DNA from: a virus
Strand: one strand, 5' to 3'
DNA length: 25,134 nt
IMG/VR virus record: IMGVR_UViG_3300042301_000115
Location: 1 to 25,134 of that record
Part shown: one piece after another, positions 8,121 to 15,257 of the stretch
How the letters are laid out: every line of letters starts with the position of its first letter
How positions within the stretch are numbered: position 1 is the first letter of the stretch
The notes under the pieces: generated by a model
Seen by the model: only the letters and a program-made list of their open reading frames with translations
What the model was told of the DNA's origin: nothing
Database searches by the model: none
Program-made: the position numbers and the translations under genes

Positions 8121-9280
8121 TAACGTATGTTGTAATTACCGGCGTTTTTCCTTAATCCTAAGGTTTCCATTTCGTGATATCTTAACGCATCAATAGCGTG
8201 GTTATATCCATCAATAGGGCGGTTTGTTTTGGTTCCGTCTTTTGTTCTATCCCAGCAGTAAGCTCTAAGCTCCTTAATTAGATTTGTGCTTTGCTTAGTT
8301 ACAAAATACTCTTGTTGCTGCATTACATCAATCCCGTACTTAATTGAATCATTGCCTTTCGTTGCTCCTTTAATCGTCTTTCCGTATCTACGGATCTCAT
8401 CAATTGACTTCGGTTCGGAACTATCCGCAAATATAGTAACGCCACTCGGTAGCCTTTTGGCTATATCTGAGTTTAACATTCCGGTTTGGTAAACAAGTTC
8501 GTTTACTATTCGCTTACCATTCCAGTTATATATTTCAATTGCTGCTGTTGGATCATTCGAATAACCAAAGTCAAGCCCTATTCCAATCAATCTTGCTTCA
8601 TCTGGAATCTTGTCAATCTCTTTCCAGTTTTCAAATATTACGCCCTCTAAAGATCCGACTTCTCCTAAGCCATAAACTTTCCACCAGTTAGCCCAATAAT
8701 TGCTTGTAGCTGCTTTCTCCCGATTCTTTTCAATTTGTTGAACTATTCCATTATCTAAAGCCTCGTTGTCCTTGTACGTCAAGATTATGAAATCAGCATC
8801 TGGTTCGTCTTTTAGTTCCTTATGTACCCAAAACTCATTCGCCGGGTTAAAGTCCAAATATACTTCTCTGTTTGTACGGATTGCAAGCTCATTGTAAGAT
8901 TCAAAAGTTACATTATTGCACTCGTTGATATAAAGAATATCCCTCCTTGCTCCTCTGAGCTTACTGGAATCATCTGCTGAGAAAAATTCAATATAACTTC
9001 CGTTCTTGAATCTGTATATTCTATCTGATTTGTTAAACTGATCATCCGTGTAACGATTAGTCCAACGCATAATCTTAATGAAGTCTTTTAATGCACCACG
9101 CTTCAAATGCGGTATGCTTTCAGATACAACGCTGATCTCTAAGTTAGGAATCTTTACTGCTCGGTCAATTAATATCGGTAGGATTCCAAAGGTTTTTCCG
9201 GCTGAGGTTCCTCCTTGAATAATCTTAATCCGTTTTTTAAGATCAAGAATCTTGTTTATTGAGGTTGTCCGTTTGAACAT
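8120..9280 (-). CDS. terL: Terminase large subunit (ATPase and nuclease)
   Basis: A 386-aa DNA packaging motor protein that cuts concatemeric DNA and pumps it into proheads using ATP. The N-terminal ATPase shows Walker A GGTSAGKT (23-30) and Walker B DILYINE (114-120), with the acidic Glu120. A motif like the coupling segment lies near YLDFNPAN (141-148). The C-terminal RNase H-like nuclease shows acidic positions in GLDFGYSNDPTA (Asp237), IFADSSEP (Asp286) and DGYNHAIDALRY (Asp364). Length is slightly short for TerL but complete. The start overlaps the small terminase gene by 38 nt. The next genes are tail genes, not portal. Confidence 0.92.
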   Translation of the reverse strand: MFKRTTSINKILDLKKRIKIIQGGTSAGKTFGILPILIDRAVKIPNLEISVVSESIPHLKRGALKDFIKIMRWTNRYTDDQFNKSDRIYRFKNGSYIEFFSADDSSKLRGARRDILYINECNNVTFESYNELAIRTNREVYLDFNPANEFWVHKELKDEPDADFIILTYKDNEALDNGIVQQIEKNREKAATSNYWANWWKVYGLGEVGSLEGVIFENWKEIDKIPDEARLIGIGLDFGYSNDPTAAIEIYNWNGKRIVNELVYQTGMLNSDIAKRLPSGVTIFADSSEPKSIDEIRRYGKTIKGATKGNDSIKYGIDVMQQQEYFVTKQSTNLIKELRAYCWDRTKDGTKTNRPIDGYNHAIDALRYHEMETLGLRKNAGNYNIR

Positions 9281-9584
9281 CTGGGAATAGTGGTTGCTCT
9301 AATATTGTTTGTTCTACTTGCTGAAGTGGTGCTCCATATCCGGAATCCATCAATGCTTTGTAAGCTGATACATCGCCCTCACGAGCTTTCTTAATTAATG
9401 CTAAGGTCATTAAATCCTCTTGGCTCATCGTTTCGCTTTCTCCGGTTAACGGGTTCTTTAGCGATTGATTAACTTCTAACCATTTGCGAGCTATCGTGCT
9501 TCTGTTCTTGCTTCCTTTTGGCCTACCGTTATTTTTAGGCTGATATTCGGAAGTAAATTTCTTTAAATTATCTTCTCTTGCCAT
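9243..9584 (-). CDS. terS: Terminase small subunit candidate
   Basis: A 113-aa protein with a basic N-terminal segment of the DUF5681 type (YQPKNNGRPKGSKNRSTIAR, about residues 14-33). A helical segment and SGYGAPLQQVEQT, typical of small proteins placed directly before TerL in Bacteroidota phages, follow. TerS usually recognises the packaging site and regulates TerL. The recognition part here would be the basic N-terminal region, but no DNA-binding fold is proven from sequence. It overlaps the TerL start and follows the dioxygenase gene by 18 nt. Confidence 0.75.
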   Translation of the reverse strand: MAREDNLKKFTSEYQPKNNGRPKGSKNRSTIARKWLEVNQSLKNPLTGESETMSQEDLMTLALIKKAREGDVSAYKALMDSGYGAPLQQVEQTILEQPLFPDVQTDNLNKQDS

Positions 9585-9602
9585 AATCTCGTTTGTTTCA
9601 CG

Positions 9603-10388
9603 TTACTTTAATCCTTTAAAAGCCTTAAGAGGATAAAATACCAAACTATTTCTGTAACCTCCATCGTGTGTTGGAATAATAGGAGTAACTCCATGAACGT
9701 TTCTCCAAGCTGGGTAAACTAAAATAGAATTATCAACTTGACCTATTGTAGCATTGTAATCTGGTATATGAAGATCTCCTCCTTTTGAGTTTAATCTTTT
9801 GCATATTATAACATTAACTGCTCCTTGCATATTTAATCCGTCTTTATGGAATGCTGCTGAAATATTATAGTTTGAGATAGAGCTGGTAAATAGCTTTCCA
9901 ATTTTCCATTTATCCAAAGTATCCTCAAATAATTCAAGCTGTTTATAATATTGATCTGGTATTATTTCTTTTATAAGATCTTCGCTTTCTTTAGCGAGCA
10001 TGATCATTGCTTTTATAAATGTTTGGCAAGATTTTACTCCGTGATTTGAATGTTTATTAGGATAGTTACGCCCTAAATGAGGTTTAGGCGCAGTGCTTCC
10101 GATTATTGTAGACATTTGCTTAACGGTTTGGACTCCTCTGCTTTTCATTGTTGCCGGCTCTCCATTGGTTCTTAACATCTCTTGCTTTGGAACTCTTTTG
10201 CTTAAAAACTCAGCATTGGCTAAATTTGCCAACTTACACATTTTTTCTGGCATCTTGGACATATAAAACCCAATAGGCTCTCCATCTGCGTAAAATATGC
10301 AATCTTCAGTTATATTTGGCTCTATATATTCACAAAAATCTCCAATTTTTCTTTCGTGTTTTATTTCAATGAGATCTACCCTTTTCAT
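9603..10388 (-). CDS. TET/JBP-like 2-oxoglutarate/Fe(II) DNA dioxygenase candidate
   Basis: A 261-aa protein whose C-terminal half has the double-stranded beta-helix dioxygenase signature. AAFHKDG gives the Fe(II)-binding HxD (His181, Asp183). It is followed by GGDLHIPDYNATIG and NVHGVTP with the distal His232. YRNSLVFYPL follows with Arg246 as candidate 2-oxoglutarate ligand. The order and the GGDL/HG.TP/R.SLVFY phrases resemble phage TET/JBP enzymes, which oxidise 5-methylcytosine or thymine in DNA. The N-terminal half is unassigned. Its ATG overlaps the glycosyltransferase stop as ATGA, so the two are coupled. Substrate (5mC or T) cannot be told. An unrelated prolyl-hydroxylase-like role is the main alternative. 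Confidence 0.75.
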   Translation of the reverse strand: MKRVDLIEIKHERKIGDFCEYIEPNITEDCIFYADGEPIGFYMSKMPEKMCKLANLANAEFLSKRVPKQEMLRTNGEPATMKSRGVQTVKQMSTIIGSTAPKPHLGRNYPNKHSNHGVKSCQTFIKAMIMLAKESEDLIKEIIPDQYYKQLELFEDTLDKWKIGKLFTSSISNYNISAAFHKDGLNMQGAVNVIICKRLNSKGGDLHIPDYNATIGQVDNSILVYPAWRNVHGVTPIIPTHDGGYRNSLVFYPLKAFKGLK

Positions 10389-11116
10389 TTTACAGATTTT
10401 TTGTAATGTAATGCTAAAGATTTTATGTCAGTTTTCATATCTATACGATTACCTTTTCTTTTTAATGTTACAAATGGATTCCATTCAATGCACATTTTCA
10501 TTGCTGAATCTTCATCCTTTTTCAATTTATATTCATTTTGCAATCCACCAAAGTTTGATCCAACATCTGGGCATGCAAACCAATAATGATTAAAACGAAG
10601 TATTCCATTTCCATTTTTAATTGTTTGCAACGCAAAATCCCTATCTTCTTTCAGATTGAATTCTGGCCGGTAATTCCATTTTATCTTAGGCACATTCATT
10701 AATATACAAACTTCAGCAAACTTTTTGTTAATTGAATATTTTGTTTTTTCGTGCCATGCGTGTTGAGTATAGTTAATTCCAATAAGTTCAAAAGGAAGTT
10801 TGTTTGCCTTTTCTAATATATCAAACCAGATTGAAGCATCCTTTTTAACTGTTTTACCATTGTAGATACCAAATGAAGTAACGTCATCGTCGCAAATTAA
10901 AACCCATTTATAATTGTTGTGCCTTGCAAATTCCAACATAAAGTTGCGCACGTATCCTATGCCTTTATTGTTTTCTTTAATGCTGATTTTGTTAGGTACA
11001 TTATAATTATCAATTTCTTGCGGCTCAATAAAATGATATACCTCAATACCTACTTCTTCAAATAGCTTATACGTTTTTGTACTGGGCCTTCCTTTTGTTG
11101 GTATTAAACAAATCAT
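10385..11116 (-). CDS. Glycosyltransferase, TET-associated type candidate
   Basis: A 243-aa protein starting MICLIPTKGRPSTKTYKLFE, as in GT-A-like nucleotide-sugar transferases. A GIGYVRNFML motif (52-61) precedes LICDDDVTSF (73-82), whose Asp triplet is a candidate metal-binding DXD. A later KEDRDFALQT segment resembles a catalytic acidic region. I moved the start from an upstream codon at 11185 to ATG 11116, because this ATG overlaps the ParB-like gene stop (ATGA). Its place directly before a TET/JBP-like dioxygenase fits the TET-associated glycosyltransferases that glycosylate hydroxymethyl bases. Sugar donor and DNA target are unknown. Confidence 0.7.
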   Translation of the reverse strand: MICLIPTKGRPSTKTYKLFEEVGIEVYHFIEPQEIDNYNVPNKISIKENNKGIGYVRNFMLEFARHNNYKWVLICDDDVTSFGIYNGKTVKKDASIWFDILEKANKLPFELIGINYTQHAWHEKTKYSINKKFAEVCILMNVPKIKWNYRPEFNLKEDRDFALQTIKNGNGILRFNHYWFACPDVGSNFGGLQNEYKLKKDEDSAMKMCIEWNPFVTLKRKGNRIDMKTDIKSLALHYKKSVK

Positions 11117-11691
11117 AACTTTTCCTTTTCGTCTTTTAGCTTCTCCATAATAAAGCCACCAATATACAGTTCTTTTTGTCGCCAAAACTTGATAAGCTCT
11201 GCTGCTTCTTCGTAATGCTCTGCTTCAAACTCAATCTGTATGGCTTTCTTTACTCCGCCAGCCATATCGCTTAACTGGCCGTCAAGATCCTCATCATCCA
11301 ATATAGAATAATCAACTTCTTCCGGCATCATAGGTACGTTTAATCCCCACTCATCCAGCTTTTCAGTATCCCATTCATTAGCTAACATATCCCAATCCCA
11401 TTCTCCGAAGCCTACATTGTCCTTAACTATAAACTCCTGCTTCTGTTCTTCTGTTAAGTTTTCTGCTTTGACTATGAATACGTCTTTTAATCCAGCTTCT
11501 TTGCTGGCTTTTAAGCGCATATTACCACCTAAGACAATGTTATTCTCATCCACTACAATTGGGCGAAGCTCAAGCATCTGTGGAAAGTCTTGGATTGACT
11601 TAACTAACTTGCGGAATTTATCATCTTTGATTAATCTTGGGTTGCTTGGGTTGTTCTTAACCTCGCTGATCTTTACCTTTTCAACTTTCAT
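11113..11691 (-). CDS. ParB-like nuclease-domain protein
   Basis: A 192-aa protein with a ParB N-terminal domain. KISEVKNNPSNPR (about 7-19) is followed by KFRKLVKSIQ, LRPIVVDENNIVLGGNMR (about 42-59, with the GG.MR motif) and a LTEEQKQEFIVKDN segment. Helical tail sequences rich in Asp/Glu follow. No partition helix-turn-helix is visible, so it is not a classical plasmid ParB. Phage proteins of this type often accompany DNA methyltransferases or other base-modifying enzymes. Here the next two genes are a glycosyltransferase and a dioxygenase, coupled by overlaps. The role, such as targeting or nucleotide binding, is inference. Confidence 0.75.
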   Translation of the reverse strand: MKVEKVKISEVKNNPSNPRLIKDDKFRKLVKSIQDFPQMLELRPIVVDENNIVLGGNMRLKASKEAGLKDVFIVKAENLTEEQKQEFIVKDNVGFGEWDWDMLANEWDTEKLDEWGLNVPMMPEEVDYSILDDEDLDGQLSDMAGGVKKAIQIEFEAEHYEEAAELIKFWRQKELYIGGFIMEKLKDEKEKL

Positions 11692-12569
11692 AAAGGAAAT
11701 TTATGTGAATCAATGTTTTTATATACTTTTCTTTCTCCGTTTTTTTCTATCCTTTCAGATTCAAAAACTAATATTCGCCCACCGGTAGGCTTAACTGGAG
11801 CTCCTCTTTCAACGTGCCATCCTTTTGAGCCATCTTCATACTCCTCTTTGTAGGTACCGGTGAGCATCATATGGATTTGTTTTTGTTCGTGTCTATATCC
11901 AATTTTAGGGCTATAATTAACGGTATCTCTGGCATCATTACGAGCAGCGTTTTCGTGAATGTGGCCCATACTAAACACATCAAAATCTTCATACATTTCC
12001 AAAGCACGAGTTAAATTCAAAGCTCCCTTTGTAACTACGCCTCCGCCTCCAGAGCCGTGAAAGTATTTTATTTTGAATGAACTTTCAGAGCCAAAACCCA
12101 ATTCTTGCCTTACTATAATCCATCCGCCATAACCTCCCGTTTGTATCTGAGTGCCGCATTTGTAATTAAGTAAGTCAACAAACCTTTGTAAGATGTCCGT
12201 TTCTTGCCATTTGATAATAGCAGTTTCGTGGTTTCCGTAACCGATCACAGTAAGAATATCTGCATAAGGCGTAAAGAATTGTACCGCAGTTTCTACAATT
12301 GAATCCAGATACTTTGAGTTGTTATGCTCTGGTCTGATATCTGATTTGTTTCCTCTGCGATCTCCGCGACCCTGCATGAGGCAGAAGAAGTCGCCATTAA
12401 CCATAACCGGAATATCATTCGTCTTGCAGTAATCAAGATCTCTTTTTAATAGATCCCAATCGCATTTAGGATTGTCCCAATGTATATCGGAAAGCATTGC
12501 AATCTTTACACGTTTGCCCTTGAGCATTATCTCGTGTATATTTTTTGCGTGTTTTTTTACGTGAATCAT
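11688..12569 (-). CDS. Calcineurin-like metallophosphoesterase
   Basis: A 293-aa protein carrying the dinuclear-metal motif series in order: SDIH (Asp28, His30), NGDFF (Asp60), GNHE (Asn113, His114), HGSGGGG (His171) and MGHIH (His203, His205). This pattern is diagnostic of metallophosphoesterases, which hydrolyse phosphomono- or diesters, including nucleic acid ends and cyclic nucleotides. The insertion between the second and third motifs is basic and Asp-rich (RGDRRGNKSD). It overlaps the ParB-like gene by 4 nt. Its substrate is unknown. A DNA processing role is plausible from the neighbours, but a housekeeping phosphodiesterase is equally possible. Confidence 0.85.
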   Translation of the reverse strand: MIHVKKHAKNIHEIMLKGKRVKIAMLSDIHWDNPKCDWDLLKRDLDYCKTNDIPVMVNGDFFCLMQGRGDRRGNKSDIRPEHNNSKYLDSIVETAVQFFTPYADILTVIGYGNHETAIIKWQETDILQRFVDLLNYKCGTQIQTGGYGGWIIVRQELGFGSESSFKIKYFHGSGGGGVVTKGALNLTRALEMYEDFDVFSMGHIHENAARNDARDTVNYSPKIGYRHEQKQIHMMLTGTYKEEYEDGSKGWHVERGAPVKPTGGRILVFESERIEKNGERKVYKNIDSHKFPL

Positions 12570-12922
12570 ACTTCGTATGAGCTATAAACTCGTTGTAAGT
12601 CCTTAATAATCTGGATCCAGCAGCTTGAGCAAGTGCTTGGCTCTTTTCTTTTATTGAATACTCTGGCGTAAATAGTCAACAGTTGACGTTGCTCCGTAGG
12701 ACTTACGCTTGTCTTAGTCATTAATCCTATTTCAGTAAGGTAATTGTATTCTTCTTCTGATAGGCATTGAACGTACGGGAATAACTGATTGAGTTTTTCC
12801 TTTCTTTCATTGCATCCGCAATCTTCTCCAGCTACAAATTCAACTAACTTCTTGATGCCAGTTGCTTCTGTAATCTGTTCGATTGTATCTCCTAATCCTT
12901 TTGCTTTTCTTGGTCTTGCCAT
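12566..12922 (-). CDS. Cysteine-containing conserved phage protein
   Basis: A 118-aa protein beginning MARPRKAKGLGDTIEQITEA, with a basic start, a CGC pair near residue 35-37 in a GEDCGCNERKEKLNQLFPY segment, and a second CSSCW motif near residue 98-102. The two cysteine pairs could make a zinc site. I recall similar sequences in Bacteroidota phages near terminase or ParB genes, always uncharacterised. It overlaps both neighbours (GP88-like before, phosphoesterase after) by one to four bases, so it is in the same operon. Function is unknown. Confidence 0.6.
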   Translation of the reverse strand: MARPRKAKGLGDTIEQITEATGIKKLVEFVAGEDCGCNERKEKLNQLFPYVQCLSEEEYNYLTEIGLMTKTSVSPTEQRQLLTIYARVFNKRKEPSTCSSCWIQIIKDLQRVYSSYEV

Positions 12923-13512
12923 TATTTCTTATAATTATCAATTAAATAAAAATTTACATTTGGTTGCCTTGCTATATCGTCATTGTAATCAATAAGACCT
13001 CCATTAGTTTCTAATATATCTTTTACAACTTTGACGTGTTTTAAGTTGTACTGATCAATAAGTTCATCGTTTCTGCCTCCATAAGATGCAGTTAAAACTA
13101 AGTTATTAGGTATTTTATCAATTCTATTTACCCAATATTTAAGCGACTTAGTATAAGCCCAAAATTCTACGTTTGAATTTTCTTTAGCTACTTCAAGCCA
13201 CATATCAAAATAATCTTGATTAAAGAAATCTCCAGATGCGTGGATTCTAACTGCATTGCATCCTTTAGGAATTTCTGGCTTATTTCCGTTAATTACGTGC
13301 TCATAATTGTTCCATCTGTGGTTTCTTACTGCTGGAAATCTTTCCGGAGCTGCTGCATAACATCTGTAAGCATTTGATTTATTTTCAAACTTACCAGTTT
13401 CTCTGTTTACTTTTACTAAACATTCCAAAGCAAAAGGGCAAGTATGTCCGGTAGGTAAATTCCATTCATATACAGTTCCGGTATAATATTTTGTATTCTT
13501 AACAAACTTCAC
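12922..13512 (-). CDS. Gene product 88 (GP88)-like protein
   Basis: A 196-aa protein with GHTCPFALECL near the N-terminus, YRCYAAAPERFPAVRNHRW in the middle, and RIHASGDFFNQDYFDMWLEV then FWAYTKSL (about 90-120). This succession matches the GP88 family first named in mycobacteriophages. The family is a conserved Cys-containing phage protein of unknown function. The invariant-looking Cys residues could bind a metal or iron-sulfur cluster, but this is inference. It overlaps the preceding 61-aa coiled-coil gene and the next gene by 1-4 nt. Confidence 0.75.
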   Translation of the reverse strand: MKFVKNTKYYTGTVYEWNLPTGHTCPFALECLVKVNRETGKFENKSNAYRCYAAAPERFPAVRNHRWNNYEHVINGNKPEIPKGCNAVRIHASGDFFNQDYFDMWLEVAKENSNVEFWAYTKSLKYWVNRIDKIPNNLVLTASYGGRNDELIDQYNLKHVKVVKDILETNGGLIDYNDDIARQPNVNFYLIDNYKK

Positions 13513-13694
13513 TTTTTCAGTTTTAATAGTTCTTTTGAATATTCAGCTAAATCATTTCTAAGTATTTCGTTTTCGTGTTTTAGCTTCTTGTTTTCCTTTT
13601 CTATTTTGCAATACATTCCGTAAAACTCTTTTGATCGTTCTTTACGTCTTTCAAGTTCCGCCTCCACTAATTCAAGTATATTTCTAAACATCAT
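13509..13694 (-). CDS. Short coiled-coil protein
   Basis: A 61-aa, almost entirely charged protein (ELVEAELERRKERSKEFYGM then a Lys/Glu/Leu heptad run to the end). It looks like one continuous alpha-helical coiled coil with no cysteines in the helix except one near the middle. It overlaps the sigma-like gene end by 4 nt and the next start by 4 nt, consistent with coupled translation. No family is recognised; a dimerising accessory protein is likely. Confidence 0.5.
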   Translation of the reverse strand: MMFRNILELVEAELERRKERSKEFYGMYCKIEKENKKLKHENEILRNDLAEYSKELLKLKK

Positions 13695-14230
13695 ATCAAT
13701 TCAAAATCCTCATTTATGTAATCTTGCCAATCTTCTCCGATTGCTTCGTTTATTTTAGTCTTGCAATTGTTTATAGTTCTCCAAACAGAACTGTGATCAA
13801 TGCCAACTTCTGCTTCAATTTTACGCATACTGAATCCGGAATTTCTATAAAGAATAAATAATTGGCGGTCATATTCCTCCCAGTTTTGCATTTCAGCTTT
13901 TATTTTTAGTTCAATGCGTTCTAATGCTTGCAATCTTTGCGTGTTTTCGTGCGTTTTAACAACGTTTTTCACTACTTCATATGGTATTAACTGCAAAGAT
14001 TCTTTTTTGTTGATTGTGAAGAACATATTGCGAAGCGTTACCCACATCAAAGCTCGGTTAATTTCTCCGTTTTCAAAGTATTTTTGCGGATCTCCAATCT
14101 TCATTAGCTTAATATAGCACTCTTGAACTATATCCTCTGGATGATCAGTACCGAATAAACGAACAATGGCCACCCATTCTTTGTGATGAGCGGCCAGTGC
14201 AGTAATCCAGTTGTTCTTATTTATTTCCAA
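13691..14230 (-). CDS. Sigma-factor-like transcription regulator
   Basis: A 179-aa protein resembling small phage RNA polymerase sigma factors. A region-2-like segment (HPEDIVQECYIKLMK, about 30-44) is followed by helices. A C-terminal region-4-like helix-turn-helix comes later: YDRQLFILYRNSGFSMRKIE, then a GIDHSSVWRTINNCKTKI recognition helix (about 143-160). The start is TTG at 14230, because in that frame a TGA lies three codons upstream and no ATG is near. It stands at the head of the block leading to the terminase and tail genes, so it may direct late transcription. It could instead be a DNA-binding activator without polymerase contact. Confidence 0.65.
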   Translation of the reverse strand: MEINKNNWITALAAHHKEWVAIVRLFGTDHPEDIVQECYIKLMKIGDPQKYFENGEINRALMWVTLRNMFFTINKKESLQLIPYEVVKNVVKTHENTQRLQALERIELKIKAEMQNWEEYDRQLFILYRNSGFSMRKIEAEVGIDHSSVWRTINNCKTKINEAIGEDWQDYINEDFELI

Positions 14231-14352
14231 TCTATTTCAAATATAATGTTGAAAAGCATTAATCCGATGCCTCCGGTGGAAATCAGTAAGCCAAAACCCC
14301 AATTGTCGTCAATGTGAATCTTGGCTTTGACGTTCTTAAATATTCGTTTCAT
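14221..14352 (-). CDS. 43-aa single-pass membrane protein
   Basis: A short gene with ATG at 14352-14350 and TAA at 14223-14221. It overlaps the end of the zinc-motif gene by 17 nt and the TTG start of the sigma-like gene by 10 nt. The first 18 residues are basic (MKRIFKNVKAKIHIDDNW). They are followed by a hydrophobic Gly/Leu/Ile/Phe helix (residues 19-39), giving a likely one-helix inner-membrane protein. A match to the TAnnTTTG promoter box lies inside its codons (14238-14245), which may be coincidental. Function is unknown. Confidence 0.55.
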   Translation of the reverse strand: MKRIFKNVKAKIHIDDNWGFGLLISTGGIGLMLFNIIFEIDWK

Positions 14353-14749
14353 AAGTAGAAAGTATTTGTTTGTACTGCTTTATTCTTTCGATACCTCTGT
14401 TAATGGTATTCATTCTATTGTGCCATCTTTCAAAAAGCTCAGATTGTAAGCCCATTTGTCGTAAAGCATTAATTGAAAACAAAACCATTTCTTTTCGTTT
14501 TTGCATACCGGCAAGTAAATGATCAGCATCAGCTATAAAAGCCAATTCGTTATTGTATTCAAGTCCGTAAGTGTCCTCAAGTTTAAATAACATATTATCC
14601 AGATCAACTATCTTTCCTTTTCCGTTACAATCATCGCATTGCAGCTCAATATGATTCTGAGCATACGGTTCATAGTTTCCGGTTGTTTCTTCTGTTATGT
14701 AACCCTTACCATCGCAGCAGTTACATTCTAAATAATCAATTGCAATCAT
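14336..14749 (-). CDS. Protein with two DnaJ-type CxxCxGxG zinc motifs
   Basis: A 137-aa protein with CNCCDGKG (near residues 9-16) and CDDCNGKG (38-45), which together can form one zinc site as in DnaJ-type zinc domains. The rest is helical and charged (LFERWHNRMNTINRGIERIK). No J-domain is present. It is the first gene after a promoter whose -7 box ends 26 nt upstream of its ATG. It overlaps a 43-aa membrane protein gene. Role unknown; a nucleic acid or protein binding zinc protein is the most likely. Confidence 0.6.
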   Translation of the reverse strand: MIAIDYLECNCCDGKGYITEETTGNYEPYAQNHIELQCDDCNGKGKIVDLDNMLFKLEDTYGLEYNNELAFIADADHLLAGMQKRKEMVLFSINALRQMGLQSELFERWHNRMNTINRGIERIKQYKQILSTYETNI

Positions 14750-14774
14750 CGTTTTTTGTTTTAATGTTATAGGA

Positions 14775-14782
14775 CAAATATA
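14775..14782 (-). promoter_or_regulatory. Bacteroidota-type -7 box TATATTTG (promoter)
   Basis: Minus-strand TATATTTG matches the Bacteroidota -7 consensus TAnnTTTG. A TTG lies upstream with an 18-nt spacer, close to the expected -33 position. It sits in the gap before the zinc-motif gene, whose ATG is at 14749, so the leader is short. It probably drives the long block towards the terminase and tail genes. Confidence 0.6.
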
Positions 14783-14795
14783 ATAATATTTTTAA

Positions 14796-15008
14796 TTATA
14801 CAACATTTTTTAAATAATTTGCCAATTTTTGTAATGTTGGTGCGCTGAGGTTCTTCCCCCTCAAGAATAAAAATAAATTTGATTGATACATTTTAGCTTC
14901 TACGCTAAATGCAGTTAATGTCATTCCGCTTTTTTCTAAATACTGGATCAGAGCAGCACGAACAATCTCCGTGCCGCTTCCGATAATTTCTAACTGTTTT
15001 CTGCTCAT
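14796..15008 (-). CDS. XRE/lambda-repressor-like HTH regulator
   Basis: A 70-aa protein with a helix-turn-helix region in the second half: SGMTLTAFSVEAKMYQSNLF then a FLRGKNLSAPTLQKLANYL segment. This is the layout of XRE-family DNA-binding domains. It is a minimal domain with no effector part. It follows the SSB-like gene by 4 nt and ends just before the promoter at 14782, so it may act on that promoter. This autoregulatory link is inference. Confidence 0.65.
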   Translation of the reverse strand: MSRKQLEIIGSGTEIVRAALIQYLEKSGMTLTAFSVEAKMYQSNLFLFLRGKNLSAPTLQKLANYLKNVV

Positions 15009-15011
15009 ATC

Positions 15012-15257
15012 TTAAAAAGGTAAATCGTCATTAATGCTATCTCCAATTGGAACGTTTGAAATTACGTTATTTGCTGGAGCTACATAAGGCTCGCTGAATG
15101 AAGCTGAAAAGTAACTTCCGTTCTTACCTTGCTTTACCCATAACGCAACCTCCATTTCTTTACCGTTTACGTTTACCTTTCCTTTGTAGTCTGGATGGTT
15201 CTCAGCTTTCTTGTTCGTGTTTTTGAAGATTGCTCCCGTGTTTAATTTGTTTTCCAT
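15012..15257 (-). CDS. DUF736-like small ssDNA-binding protein candidate
   Basis: An 81-aa beta-rich protein with TGAIFKNTNKKAENHPDYKG and VNVNGKEMEVALWVKQGKNG (to about residue 65), which fits the DUF736 pattern. Its last residues NDDLPF resemble the acidic tip by which bacterial SSB recruits partners. It lies in the block containing the ERF annealing protein and an exonuclease, where an SSB would be expected. It is shorter than standard SSB (about 110-180 aa). Single-strand binding is inferred and not shown. Confidence 0.6.
   Translation of the reverse strand: MENKLNTGAIFKNTNKKAENHPDYKGKVNVNGKEMEVALWVKQGKNGSYFSASFSEPYVAPANNVISNVPIGDSINDDLPF

Noticed and set aside
8428-8435. TATATTTG promoter box inside the terminase gene
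   Set aside because: An identical 8-mer also occurs at 8855 and 15415 inside codons. In AT-rich DNA such matches are expected and there is no gap or gene start near them.
11117-11185. Longer glycosyltransferase start at 11185
   Set aside because: The extra residues (rich in Arg, Trp and Tyr) lie inside the ParB-like gene, and the internal ATG overlaps its stop codon as ATGA with a good GT-type N-terminus.
14238-14245. TATATTTG box upstream of the sigma-like TTG
   Set aside because: It lies inside codons of the 43-aa membrane protein, has no -33 element, and the predicted start would leave almost no leader. I do not call it a promoter, although it is mentioned in the gene entry.
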